Assembly (NCBI GenBank): GCA_944331885.1
Contig: CALVJF010000046.1
Location: 1-6,582, forward strand
Length of the DNA stretch: 6,582 nucleotides
Direction: 5' to 3'
Source of the DNA: an uncultured Bacilli bacterium
Lineage (GTDB): Bacteria; Bacillota_I; Bacilli_A; RF39; UBA660
The position numbers were made by a program, and so were the translations under genes. Positions within the stretch are counted from its first letter, which is position 1, and each line of letters begins with the position of its first letter. The notes beneath the pieces are model-generated. The model did no database searches. It was not told where the DNA came from and saw only the letters and a list, made by a program, of their open reading frames with translations. Shown here one piece after another: positions 1 through 6,582 of this stretch.

Positions 1-3000
1 ACATATATATCATTTAATTTTGTTACAATATTCCCAAAATTTTCTAAATTCTTTTCAAAAGAAGAATTATAATATTTACAATTAGCAACTACTTTTTCAT
101 CTTTTAAAATACGTTCAGCATCAAAAACAAATATAACTTTTCTTTTTAATGTTGTTAATTCGTATATTAAACTTGCTACAAAATTTTTCGTTACAGCTAT
201 TTTATTTGCACTTATTATAGTTGCTGTTTGATTTTTAATATCAATAGTTCGAACACCAAGCGTACTTTTTTCAACACCAATCGGAACTTTTGACAATCCT
301 TCAAATTCTGATTTAACAAAATTAGTAACAACTAATTTTGGTAATTCTGGAATACGCATCGCTGACTTTGTAAATTGTTTATTTAATTCATCACAAACAT
401 ATTTAACCCGTTCACTAATCTTTTCGGGTTTATCTGGATAAGCTGTTTGAAATTCATAAATATCATCCAACTTTACTAATCCACGACCAACAAACTTAGA
501 CGGTCTAACTTCTGTTCTTCCTACAATACTACGATAATCATAATCATCATTCATTTGTAGAGTAAATTGACAGCCAAAATTTTGTGATAATTTTGAACGC
601 ATACCATTAGTTCCACTTACTGTTGCAATAACAAAAACTCCATATTTAGCACCCTCACGAGTTATAGTCACCAAATCTTCAAAATGATTAACACCATAAC
701 TATCATTAAAAGCTTCATAATTATTTAAAATAACTAAAACATTAGGTAATTTATTACCACTACTTTTTATGTAAGCATCGTAACTACCACTATACTCAAT
801 AAATAATTTTTTCCTTTCATCAATTATTTTCTTTAACATTTTGAATAAATTAGCAATCTTATCTTTTTCATAAGAAAATACTACACCGCCTACTTGGGGA
901 GCATTTTTATAAATTCTTAAAGTTTCCGCTCCAAAATCCATTGCATAAATATTAACTTCATCTACACTATAAGTTGTAATTAAAGAATATATTAAACTAC
1001 TTACAAACATATCCTTTCCACTACCAACCATCCCATATACCAAAACATTTCCATCACTAGAAACAGGTAAAGTTAATAATCCTTGGCGTTGTTTATTAGG
1101 AGCATCATATTCCCCAATAATTGGATTGATAACAAAATCACTCTTTTTATAAGCATATTTAGTACGCAAATTATCTATAAATACAAATTCTGGTATTCTA
1201 TCCAACCATAACTTACGTACAGTAGCTTCTTCCATTTTAGCCGTTTCAACCAAATAATTTAACACATTAGGTAATTCTTCTCCTTTACGAACTCCCATAT
1301 CATTATTTTTAGAACTTTCTATATTTTTTATTGCAGTTCCAATATTGTCGATAAAATCTAATGAAGTATTTATTTTTTTCTTTCGCTTATCACTCTCATA
1401 ATAAGGTGCTCCACACCAAGCCGATTGTCCTAAAGCAAAAAATTCATTATAACCAACTTGTAAATAAAACCTACCAGTTTCTTTTAATAATGCCGCATCT
1501 GGAGATTTTATCATATCGTTACTATCGGATTTATCTTGAACTTTTAGACAAACTCTGAATTTAGAGTTAGACCATATTTGATCATCGACTACTCCTGAAG
1601 GCTTTTGAGTTGCCAAAATTAAATGCACACCTAAACTACGTCCAATACGAGCTGTAGAAATCAACTGCGCCATAAACTCCGGTTGTTGAACTTTTAATTC
1701 TGCAAATTCATCAGAAATTATAAACAAATGTGAAACAGGTTCGGAGACTTTTCCTTCACGATATAATCTTTGATATTTATAAATATCTATTGTACTCTCA
1801 CCAGTTTTATCACGTGCTTCGTTAAATATAGCTTGACGCCTTTTTAATTCACTTTGTAAAGAAGATAAACTACGATTAATTTCCCCTATATCCAAATTAG
1901 TAATAGTTCCAGCTAAATGGGGTAATTTAATACCAGTTTCTTTATTTTCAAAAGCACCAGCTAATCCGCCACCTTTATAATCAATTAACACAAAATTAAC
2001 TTCGTAAGGATGAAAATTGACAGCCATAGATAATATATATGTAATAATAAATTCTGATTTACCAGATCCAGTCATACCAGCAATTAACCCATGCGGTCCA
2101 TGAAATTTTTCATGTAAATCTAATTTAAACAAATCTCCACTTTGATTAACACCAACAGGAACAGCTAACGATTTGGTAGGATCATTAGTTTTCCATTTAT
2201 TAAATGAATTTAATTGCTTAACATTACTTGCACCATACATTTCCAAAAATGATAAAACTGTAGGTAATTCATACTTTCCTTCGTTCAAATCAATTGGTAT
2301 ATTAGCTACAATATATAATAAAGGCTCCAAATCAAAATTAATATAATCAGGTACAAATGCTGTCTTTTTATCTGATACTAATTCATTTTCAAAAATTCCC
2401 CCTTCATTTTGGTAAATATTAACGAAAGTTGAAACTTCATTTGCTAAAATGTTTAATCTATCAGTAGAAAATAACAAACTAAATCCCATATAAGCATTTG
2501 TTTTTAAAATTTCATCAACTATTGGTACATTTCTTGTACCTTCTACATCATCAATAATGATTAAGTACACAGTATTAAACAAAACTTTTTTACCATCATT
2601 ATTAATAACTAAATTTTTTCTCTTAGAAAATTCTTCTTCTAAATAATTAGAAATTTTTGTTATATCATCAGAATTAGTTCCAAAAAAACGAATTGTTTTT
2701 TCATTATCCCAACAATACGGAATATTTTTTAAATTATCCCACTTTGCTTTATTGTCATCATTCGTAAAAATTACCAATTTTAAATTTATCCAGCTATGAT
2801 AAGCAATCATTTGCAATATTAAGCCATCAATAAAGTGTTTATTTAAATTCATATTACCAATAATGGCAGTTAAAAATTTTTCCTTCAACGAAAGTGTTAC
2901 CGGTACATTATCAAGAGTTTTAATTTCTTTCTGTAAATCATATATCTGTTGTTTCAAATTATCTTCATCCAACGTAAAATGCTCTTCTGGACTTTTTAAA

Positions 3001-4229
3001 GTAATAGCTGGTGGTACTGACCCCATTCCAAAACGTAGTTCCAAAAAATCTGGATGATCAGGCAATCTTTCCCATAAATTTCTTTTCTTATAACGAATAA
3101 CATCAGCTACATTATCTAAAGACAAATTATTATCAATTAATATTCTCGCTTGTTTTTTCATTTCTTCTTGTATTTCAGCTCTTTTACTTACTAAATAAGC
3201 TCCATACATTTTTTGACGCTGTTTTTCTTTTTTTCTTTTTAATCTTTTATTATATGCTTTAGTAATGGCTGGAAAAATAATCATAGCACCCATCATACAG
3301 AAAGCCGTAATAATCGAACCAATTGAACTACTCCAAGTTGATTCTCCATTTAAAACTCTCAATAATGCTAAAGTCCCTGTTACACACGAACTCATACCCA
3401 TGATAACCATCGGCCCCATCGTCAAAAGAGCAGGCAAAGATTCATCCTTAAATTCCCCAGGTGGTGCATCAATTACAAAAGTTTTAGGTTCTACTCTTTC
3501 ACTAAATCGCGGTGGACGTAAAAAATAATCTTTTTTATCAAAAACCTTTACATAAACATCTGGCGTCTCTTCAACACTAGAATAATCTAATTCATTAACA
3601 TAATTTATTGTAAATTTTGAAGTATCAAATTTAACAGCAGCTGAAGGATTAATTAATAACAGTATATCTTTAATAAAACTGAATCTAAATCCAAGAATAA
3701 ATATTACATCTCCATTATTTATATATCCCTCATTAAACCTTATATTATTAACATATAATGCATTTTCATTATTTAAATTTTTTAAATATAATTTACCACC
3801 ATGTAAAGAAATTTGTAACTGGTTATAAGGAATTTTATCATGTTCCAAAGAAATCCAATTAGCTCTAATAGCTCCCTCTTTTACAGCAAAATTATTTCCA
3901 ATATAAAACATTAAATCATCATTATAATCAAATCTTAACTGCATAGCCTTATTATTATAAATAGCACTACAATACACTTCATAAGAAGATCCATCTTCTA
4001 TGTTATTTAAAGTAAAAACAGAATCTTCATTTAACTCTATATAATCTAGAAAAACTTGTTTTTTATATATTTTAATATCACTATTACTGCGAATTATCCA
4101 TTTACCATTTTCCGCTTCCACAGTAACTAAGTTTTCATTAGCAGCATTAGTAATCCAATAATTACCATATACTTCATTAGGCAAAATCAAATTGACAATT
4201 TTGTTTTTATCAAGTAACATTACCTTCAC
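1..4229 (-). CDS. essC: Type VII secretion system ATPase EssC (FtsK/SpoIIIE family), C-terminus cut by window edge
   Basis: EssC is the membrane-anchored motor of the Firmicutes type VII (ESX/WXG100) secretion system and drives export of WXG100 and LXG-type proteins. The visible 1409 residues show the family order. Two FHA-like beta-rich regions lie at about 1-95 and 105-195, followed by a LRPPR-containing linker near 237-241. Two membrane segments lie at about 267-290 and 301-321, followed by a Lys/Arg-rich stretch. A first ATPase-like region (about 370-640) lacks a Walker A. The second has an intact Walker A, GMTGSGKS at 718-725, Walker B-like FIISDEF with D840/E841, and ATQKPSG from 873. 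The third (about 1000-1270) has a degenerate Walker A, GMVGSGKD at 1066-1073, and NN at 1169-1170 where an acidic residue is usual. A final region begins near 1310. Family members are near 1480 residues, so roughly 70-100 are missing. The GTG start is chosen because AGGGAG lies 7 nt upstream; the ATG at 4220 would be 16 nt away. The reading frame is unbroken. Identification is very secure; cargo is unknown. Confidence 0.96.
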   Translation of the reverse strand, partial: MKVMLLDKNKIVNLILPNEVYGNYWITNAANENLVTVEAENGKWIIRSNSDIKIYKKQVFLDYIELNEDSVFTLNNIEDGSSYEVYCSAIYNNKAMQLRFDYNDDLMFYIGNNFAVKEGAIRANWISLEHDKIPYNQLQISLHGGKLYLKNLNNENALYVNNIRFNEGYINNGDVIFILGFRFSFIKDILLLINPSAAVKFDTSKFTINYVNELDYSSVEETPDVYVKVFDKKDYFLRPPRFSERVEPKTFVIDAPPGEFKDESLPALLTMGPMVIMGMSSCVTGTLALLRVLNGESTWSSSIGSIITAFCMMGAMIIFPAITKAYNKRLKRKKEKQRQKMYGAYLVSKRAEIQEEMKKQARILIDNNLSLDNVADVIRYKKRNLWERLPDHPDFLELRFGMGSVPPAITLKSPEEHFTLDEDNLKQQIYDLQKEIKTLDNVPVTLSLKEKFLTAIIGNMNLNKHFIDGLILQMIAYHSWINLKLVIFTNDDNKAKWDNLKNIPYCWDNEKTIRFFGTNSDDITKISNYLEEEFSKRKNLVINNDGKKVLFNTVYLIIIDDVEGTRNVPIVDEILKTNAYMGFSLLFSTDRLNILANEVSTFVNIYQNEGGIFENELVSDKKTAFVPDYINFDLEPLLYIVANIPIDLNEGKYELPTVLSFLEMYGASNVKQLNSFNKWKTNDPTKSLAVPVGVNQSGDLFKLDLHEKFHGPHGLIAGMTGSGKSEFIITYILSMAVNFHPYEVNFVLIDYKGGGLAGAFENKETGIKLPHLAGTITNLDIGEINRSLSSLQSELKRRQAIFNEARDKTGESTIDIYKYQRLYREGKVSEPVSHLFIISDEFAELKVQQPEFMAQLISTARIGRSLGVHLILATQKPSGVVDDQIWSNSKFRVCLKVQDKSDSNDMIKSPDAALLKETGRFYLQVGYNEFFALGQSAWCGAPYYESDKRKKKINTSLDFIDNIGTAIKNIESSKNNDMGVRKGEELPNVLNYLVETAKMEEATVRKLWLDRIPEFVFIDNLRTKYAYKKSDFVINPIIGEYDAPNKQRQGLLTLPVSSDGNVLVYGMVGSGKDMFVSSLIYSLITTYSVDEVNIYAMDFGAETLRIYKNAPQVGGVVFSYEKDKIANLFKMLKKIIDERKKLFIEYSGSYDAYIKSSGNKLPNVLVILNNYEAFNDSYGVNHFEDLVTITREGAKYGVFVIATVSGTNGMRSKLSQNFGCQFTLQMNDDYDYRSIVGRTEVRPSKFVGRGLVKLDDIYEFQTAYPDKPEKISERVKYVCDELNKQFTKSAMRIPELPKLVVTNFVKSEFEGLSKVPIGVEKSTLGVRTIDIKNQTATIISANKIAVTKNFVASLIYELTTLKRKVIFVFDAERILKDEKVVANCKYYNSSFEKNLENFGNIVTKLNDIY

Positions 4230-4236
4230 ACTAACA

Positions 4237-4242
4237 CTCCCT
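4237..4242 (-). promoter_or_regulatory. Ribosome binding site of essC, decides GTG start
   Basis: AGGGAG on the minus strand, separated by 7 nt from the GTG at 4229. This spacing favours the GTG over the in-frame ATG at 4220, which would leave 16 nt. Confidence 0.8.
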
Positions 4243-4253
4243 ATTCTCTAATA

Positions 4254-4282
4254 ATTATACTTTAAATAATATTAAGTTGCAA
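4254..4282 (-). promoter_or_regulatory. Sigma-A-type promoter for essC
   Basis: Minus-strand -35 box TTGCAA (4282-4277, four of six matches to TTGACA), then exactly 17 nt, then a perfect -10 TATAAT (4259-4254). Transcription would start near 4247-4249, giving a short 5' leader of about 20 nt before the essC GTG at 4229. The -35 box touches the U-tract of the thrS terminator, so the thrS unit ends and the essC unit begins within a few bases. No operator-like inverted repeat is visible in the short space around it. The call rests on consensus and position only. Confidence 0.75.
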
Positions 4283-4312
4283 TAAAAAACAAGACCTATC
4301 TTGATCTTGTTT
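4281..4312 (-). terminator. Intrinsic terminator of the thrS unit, overlapping the thrS stop codon
   Basis: On the minus strand AAACAAGATC (4312-4303) pairs with GGTCTTGTTT (4296-4287). This is a 10-bp stem with one G-U pair, around the loop AAGATA. A T-run follows (4289-4284, then ATT), the first bases of which belong to the stem. The thrS TAG (4298-4296) lies in the loop and descending arm, so the hairpin is built partly from the last codons of thrS. The stem is AT-rich and only moderately stable, so some read-through into essC is possible. Confidence 0.75.
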
Positions 4313-6050
4313 CAATTGCAACTAATATTTCATTAACAAATTCTTCTTTATCTAAAGAAATAGTTTCCTCAGTACCAAATTTACGATAACTTACTAGATT
4401 TCCCTCTTTTTCTTTATCACCAACAATTACAGTATATGGAATTTTTTTCATAACACTTTCACGCATTTTATAACTTAACTTCTCCTCACGAGCATCTAAT
4501 TCTACTCTAATTCCTTTATCCTTCATTAAATTATATAATTCTTCTTCATATTCCAAATGATAAAGATTATTTACAGGAACAATATTAATTTGTACTGGCG
4601 CCAGCCACAAAGGAAATTGACCTTTAGTTTCTTCAATTAAGAAAGCTGTAAAGCGATCAAAAGTACCAAAGATTGCTCTATGTATTACAACTGGAACTTG
4701 TTTTTCACCTTTATTATCTATATAAGCAAGTTCAAATCTTCTTGGTAATAAGAAATCTAACTGACAAGTAGATAAAGTTACTTCTGGCCCAACCGCCGGT
4801 TTAACTTCAACATCTAGTTTAGGCCCATAAAATGCTGCTTCACCAATTGCTTCAAAATAAGGAATCTCAAGTTCATTTAATACTTCACGAAGTTTATTCT
4901 CGGCATTATTCCACATTTCATCATCATCAAAATATTTTTCTTTATCCTCTGGATCTCTTAAAGATAATCTAAATTTATAGTCATTGATACCAAAATCTCT
5001 ATAAACATCTAAAATTAAACTTACAACTCTTTTAAATTCTTCTTTAATTTGATCTGGTCTTACAAATAAATGCGCATCATTTTGACACATACATCTAACT
5101 CTTTCCAAGCCTTTAACTGCTCCCGAAGCTTCATATCTAAAATCAGTTGCAAACTCGCCAATACGGACTGGTAAATCACGATATGAATGCAATTTATTTT
5201 TATAAACCAACATATGATGTGGACAATTCATTGGACGCAATACAAATTCTTCCTCATCAACTTTCATCATTGGAAACATATTCTCTTTATAATGATCCCA
5301 ATGTCCAGAAGTTTTATATAAATTGACAGTCCCTACACAAGGAGTATATACATGATCATATCCCATATTTCTTTCTTTTTCATAAATATAGTTTTCTAAT
5401 TGCTTACGAATTACTGCTCCATTAGGCAACCATAGTGGCATTCCTGCTCCAACTAGTTCATGAGTCATAAACAACTCTTGTTCTTTACCAATCTTACGAT
5501 GATCACGCATTTTGGCTTCTTCTAACATTTTTAAATGTTCTTCCAAATCTTCTTCATTTTCAAAGCATATACCATATATTCTTTGTAAAACTTTATTTTT
5601 AGAATCACCTTTCCAATAAGCTCCACTATATTTTAAAAGTTTAAAATACTTTAATTCTTTCACTGAATCAACATGTGGTCCACGACATAAATCAGTAAAA
5701 TCACCTTGTGTATAACAACTTATAACGGCATCATCGCCCATATTATTAATTAAATCAATCTTATACTCATCATCACGAAACATTTCTAACGCTTCTTCTC
5801 TTGATAATTCTCTACGTACTATTCTCTTACCATCTTTACTGATTTTTTTCATTTCTCTTTCAATTTTAGCTAAATCTTCTTCACAAATAGTATAATCTCC
5901 TAAATCTATATCATAATAAAAGCCTTCTTCTATTACTGGTCCTACCCAAAATTTAGCTTTTGGAAATAAATGTTTAACAGCTTGAGCCAGTAAATGCGCA
6001 CAACTATGATTTAAAACACTTAACTTTTCATCTTCTTTTATATTTTTCAT
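4296..6050 (-). CDS. thrS: Threonyl-tRNA synthetase lacking the N-terminal TGS domain
   Basis: A cytosolic class II aminoacyl-tRNA synthetase that charges tRNA-Thr with threonine and clears mischarged Ser-tRNA-Thr. The 584 residues start directly in the editing domain. The editing metal/active-site set is complete: H15 and H19 (HSCAH), C122 and H126 (CRGPH). The catalytic core carries the three zinc ligands C276 (MNCPHH), H327 (QNDAH) and H457 (VIHRA). Motif 2 FRYE has R305 and motif 3 GTFDRF has R466. The anticodon-binding domain occupies about 480-584. E. coli ThrRS has 642 residues with its first editing His at 73, so about 58 N-terminal residues, the TGS domain, are absent here. The start is firm: AAGGAGG lies 9 nt upstream, and an in-frame TAA at 6074-6072 excludes an N-terminal extension. 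The ATG overlaps the stop of the preceding small gene (ATGA), indicating translational coupling. An intrinsic terminator follows at once. No T-box leader lies directly before it. Confidence 0.98.
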   Translation of the reverse strand: MKNIKEDEKLSVLNHSCAHLLAQAVKHLFPKAKFWVGPVIEEGFYYDIDLGDYTICEEDLAKIEREMKKISKDGKRIVRRELSREEALEMFRDDEYKIDLINNMGDDAVISCYTQGDFTDLCRGPHVDSVKELKYFKLLKYSGAYWKGDSKNKVLQRIYGICFENEEDLEEHLKMLEEAKMRDHRKIGKEQELFMTHELVGAGMPLWLPNGAVIRKQLENYIYEKERNMGYDHVYTPCVGTVNLYKTSGHWDHYKENMFPMMKVDEEEFVLRPMNCPHHMLVYKNKLHSYRDLPVRIGEFATDFRYEASGAVKGLERVRCMCQNDAHLFVRPDQIKEEFKRVVSLILDVYRDFGINDYKFRLSLRDPEDKEKYFDDDEMWNNAENKLREVLNELEIPYFEAIGEAAFYGPKLDVEVKPAVGPEVTLSTCQLDFLLPRRFELAYIDNKGEKQVPVVIHRAIFGTFDRFTAFLIEETKGQFPLWLAPVQINIVPVNNLYHLEYEEELYNLMKDKGIRVELDAREEKLSYKMRESVMKKIPYTVIVGDKEKEGNLVSYRKFGTEETISLDKEEFVNEILVAIETRSR

Positions 6051-6247
6051 AACCTTTTTCCTCCTTTTACTTTAGCTTCCTTCTCATTTTCAGCTAAAGC
6101 TATTTTTCCATACTTTTTTTTAATTTCTATTAGTTCTCTTTTTAATTTTTCTAAATAATCATAATTACCTTTTAATTTAGCCATTTCCATTTCTAAATGA
6201 ATATCAAACAAAGCATCATGTAATTCTTTTTTAGTTTCGTCCGTCAT
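6047..6247 (-). CDS. Small charged helical protein, unrecognised, coupled to thrS
   Basis: A 66-aa protein I do not recognise. It is rich in Lys and Glu, and has heptad-like spacing of Leu/Ile in its middle (for example YLEKLKRELIEIKKKYG). This suggests one or two amphipathic helices or a short coiled coil, followed by a basic Gly/Lys tail. It has no signal peptide, membrane segment or cysteine, so it is probably cytosolic. The ATG at 6247 is preferred because GAGGTGA lies 5 nt upstream; an in-frame GTG at 6256 would itself sit within that binding site and add only three residues. The start overlaps the end of the preceding gene by 17 nt, and the stop overlaps the thrS ATG (ATGA). Both overlaps support a real, translationally coupled gene. 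It does not resemble a detached TGS domain, which is a beta-grasp fold. Function unknown. Confidence 0.8.
   Translation of the reverse strand: MTDETKKELHDALFDIHLEMEMAKLKGNYDYLEKLKRELIEIKKKYGKIALAENEKEAKVKGGKRL
6060..6066 (-). promoter_or_regulatory. Ribosome binding site of thrS
   Basis: AAGGAGG on the minus strand, 9 nt before the thrS ATG. It lies inside the last codons of the upstream 66-aa gene. It fixes the thrS start at 6050 and hence supports the absence of a TGS domain. Confidence 0.88.
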
Positions 6248-6582
6248 TAAAATCACCTCTTTCTAAGCGTAACGCCAATTGATCAGCAGCTATCTTATCT
6301 TCTAATTCCTTACTTAACAATTCATCTTGCTCATAAAGTTCCATATGTTTCATAATCTCCTCAAAAGCCATATCTTTTACTAAAGCAATTTGGCACTTCT
6401 CCGAAAGCATCCACAAATATTCAATAGCTAACTCGCTCATCAAAGTTTTAATTAAATCCATATCTATAATAAATATTTCATCCACTAACTTTATCGCAAT
6501 AGCTTCTCCTATTTTCTTTCTTTTTAGGCCACTTGAACTCATAAACTCAATCATTAAATCAATATTACTCTTAGATTTTCTT
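6231..6582 (-). CDS. Unrecognised helical acidic protein, 5' end beyond the window
   Basis: The frame is open to the right edge, giving 116 visible residues ending FNDGRN and a TAA stop. An in-frame ATG exists at 6554, but no convincing ribosome binding site precedes it and nine further sense codons continue upstream. The true start is therefore probably outside the window. The visible part alternates hydrophobic and charged residues, as in a soluble alpha-helical protein. Examples are KIGEAIAIKLVDEIF early and a Glu/Leu-rich stretch near the end (EQDELLSKELEDKIAADQL). I see no membrane segment, metal-binding cysteine cluster or nucleotide-binding motif. Its end overlaps the start of the 66-aa gene by 17 nt, so it belongs to the same transcription unit as thrS. 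Family not recognised. Confidence 0.7.
   Translation of the reverse strand, partial: RKSKSNIDLMIEFMSSSGLKRKKIGEAIAIKLVDEIFIIDMDLIKTLMSELAIEYLWMLSEKCQIALVKDMAFEEIMKHMELYEQDELLSKELEDKIAADQLALRLERGDFNDGRN
6253..6259 (-). promoter_or_regulatory. Ribosome binding site of the 66-aa gene, decides its start
   Basis: GAGGTGA on the minus strand (within AAAGAGGTGA), 5 nt before the ATG at 6247. It lies inside the coding sequence of the upstream gene. Its position makes the GTG at 6256 an unlikely start because that codon is part of the site. Confidence 0.75.

Noticed and set aside
1361..1558. Plus-strand open frame of 65 codons
   Set aside because: It lies antisense within essC, has no ribosome binding site and does not look like a protein family. 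It is a by-product of the essC reading frame.
2863..3528. Two plus-strand open frames (64 and 87 codons, 2863-3057 and 3265-3528)
   Set aside because: Both are antisense to the continuous, family-matching essC frame and lack start signals. The second runs opposite the membrane-segment region, which explains its hydrophobic look.
4218..4220. ATG start for essC, three codons inside the GTG
   Set aside because: The ribosome binding site at 4237-4242 is 7 nt from the GTG but 16 nt from this ATG.
1..4229. DNA translocase FtsK or SpoIIIE
   Set aside because: The N-terminal FHA-like regions, only two membrane segments, three tandem ATPase-like regions and EssC-typical motifs such as HGPHG before the Walker A favour EssC. 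FtsK/SpoIIIE have one ATPase domain and a gamma DNA-reading domain.
6051..6582. T-box leader or riboswitch before thrS
   Set aside because: The whole region is occupied by two overlapping coding frames with binding sites, and no T-box sequence element is seen. Any leader would be upstream of the window.
6231..6582. Right-edge gene as YtxC, which precedes thrS in B. subtilis
   Set aside because: The gene position is suggestive, but I see no residues in the visible part that support that family, so the name is not used.

Overview
The window is AT-rich throughout. Every gene I can support lies on the minus strand, so transcription runs right to left. TGG encodes tryptophan throughout and TGA serves as a stop, so the standard bacterial code applies. 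This excludes the mycoplasma/spiroplasma type in which TGA is Trp. Strong Gram-positive Shine-Dalgarno sequences, a Firmicutes-type (T7SSb) EssC and very low G+C point to a low-GC Firmicute, probably in Bacilli or an Erysipelotrichia-like lineage. I cannot name a species.

Layout in transcription order. (1) 6582-6231: the 3' part of an unrecognised, mostly helical acidic protein whose start lies beyond the right edge. (2) 6247-6047: an unrecognised 66-aa charged helical protein whose start overlaps the end of gene 1. (3) 6050-4296: thrS, threonyl-tRNA synthetase, overlapping gene 2 by ATGA. It has complete editing, catalytic and anticodon-binding regions but no N-terminal TGS domain. (4) 4312-4281: an intrinsic terminator whose stem contains the thrS stop codon. 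(5) 4282-4254: a sigma-A-type promoter packed directly against that terminator. (6) 4229 to beyond the left edge: essC, the large membrane-bound FtsK/SpoIIIE-family ATPase of the type VII secretion system. 1409 residues are visible and the C-terminal end is missing.

Genes 1-3 look like one translationally coupled housekeeping unit. The terminator closes it and essC starts a new unit with its own promoter. The secretion gene therefore sits beside thrS without sharing its transcription. No other T7SS gene (EsxA/WXG100, EssA, EssB, EsaA, EsaB) or effector is in the window. If present locally, they must lie past the left edge.

There is no gene-free stretch over 300 bases; the only intergenic gap is 66 bases (4230-4295). 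I see no tRNA, rRNA, CRISPR array, insertion sequence or T-box leader. The most notable points are the TGS-less ThrRS, the degenerate third ATPase module of EssC, and the essC promoter immediately after thrS. I do not see a clearly novel system here.
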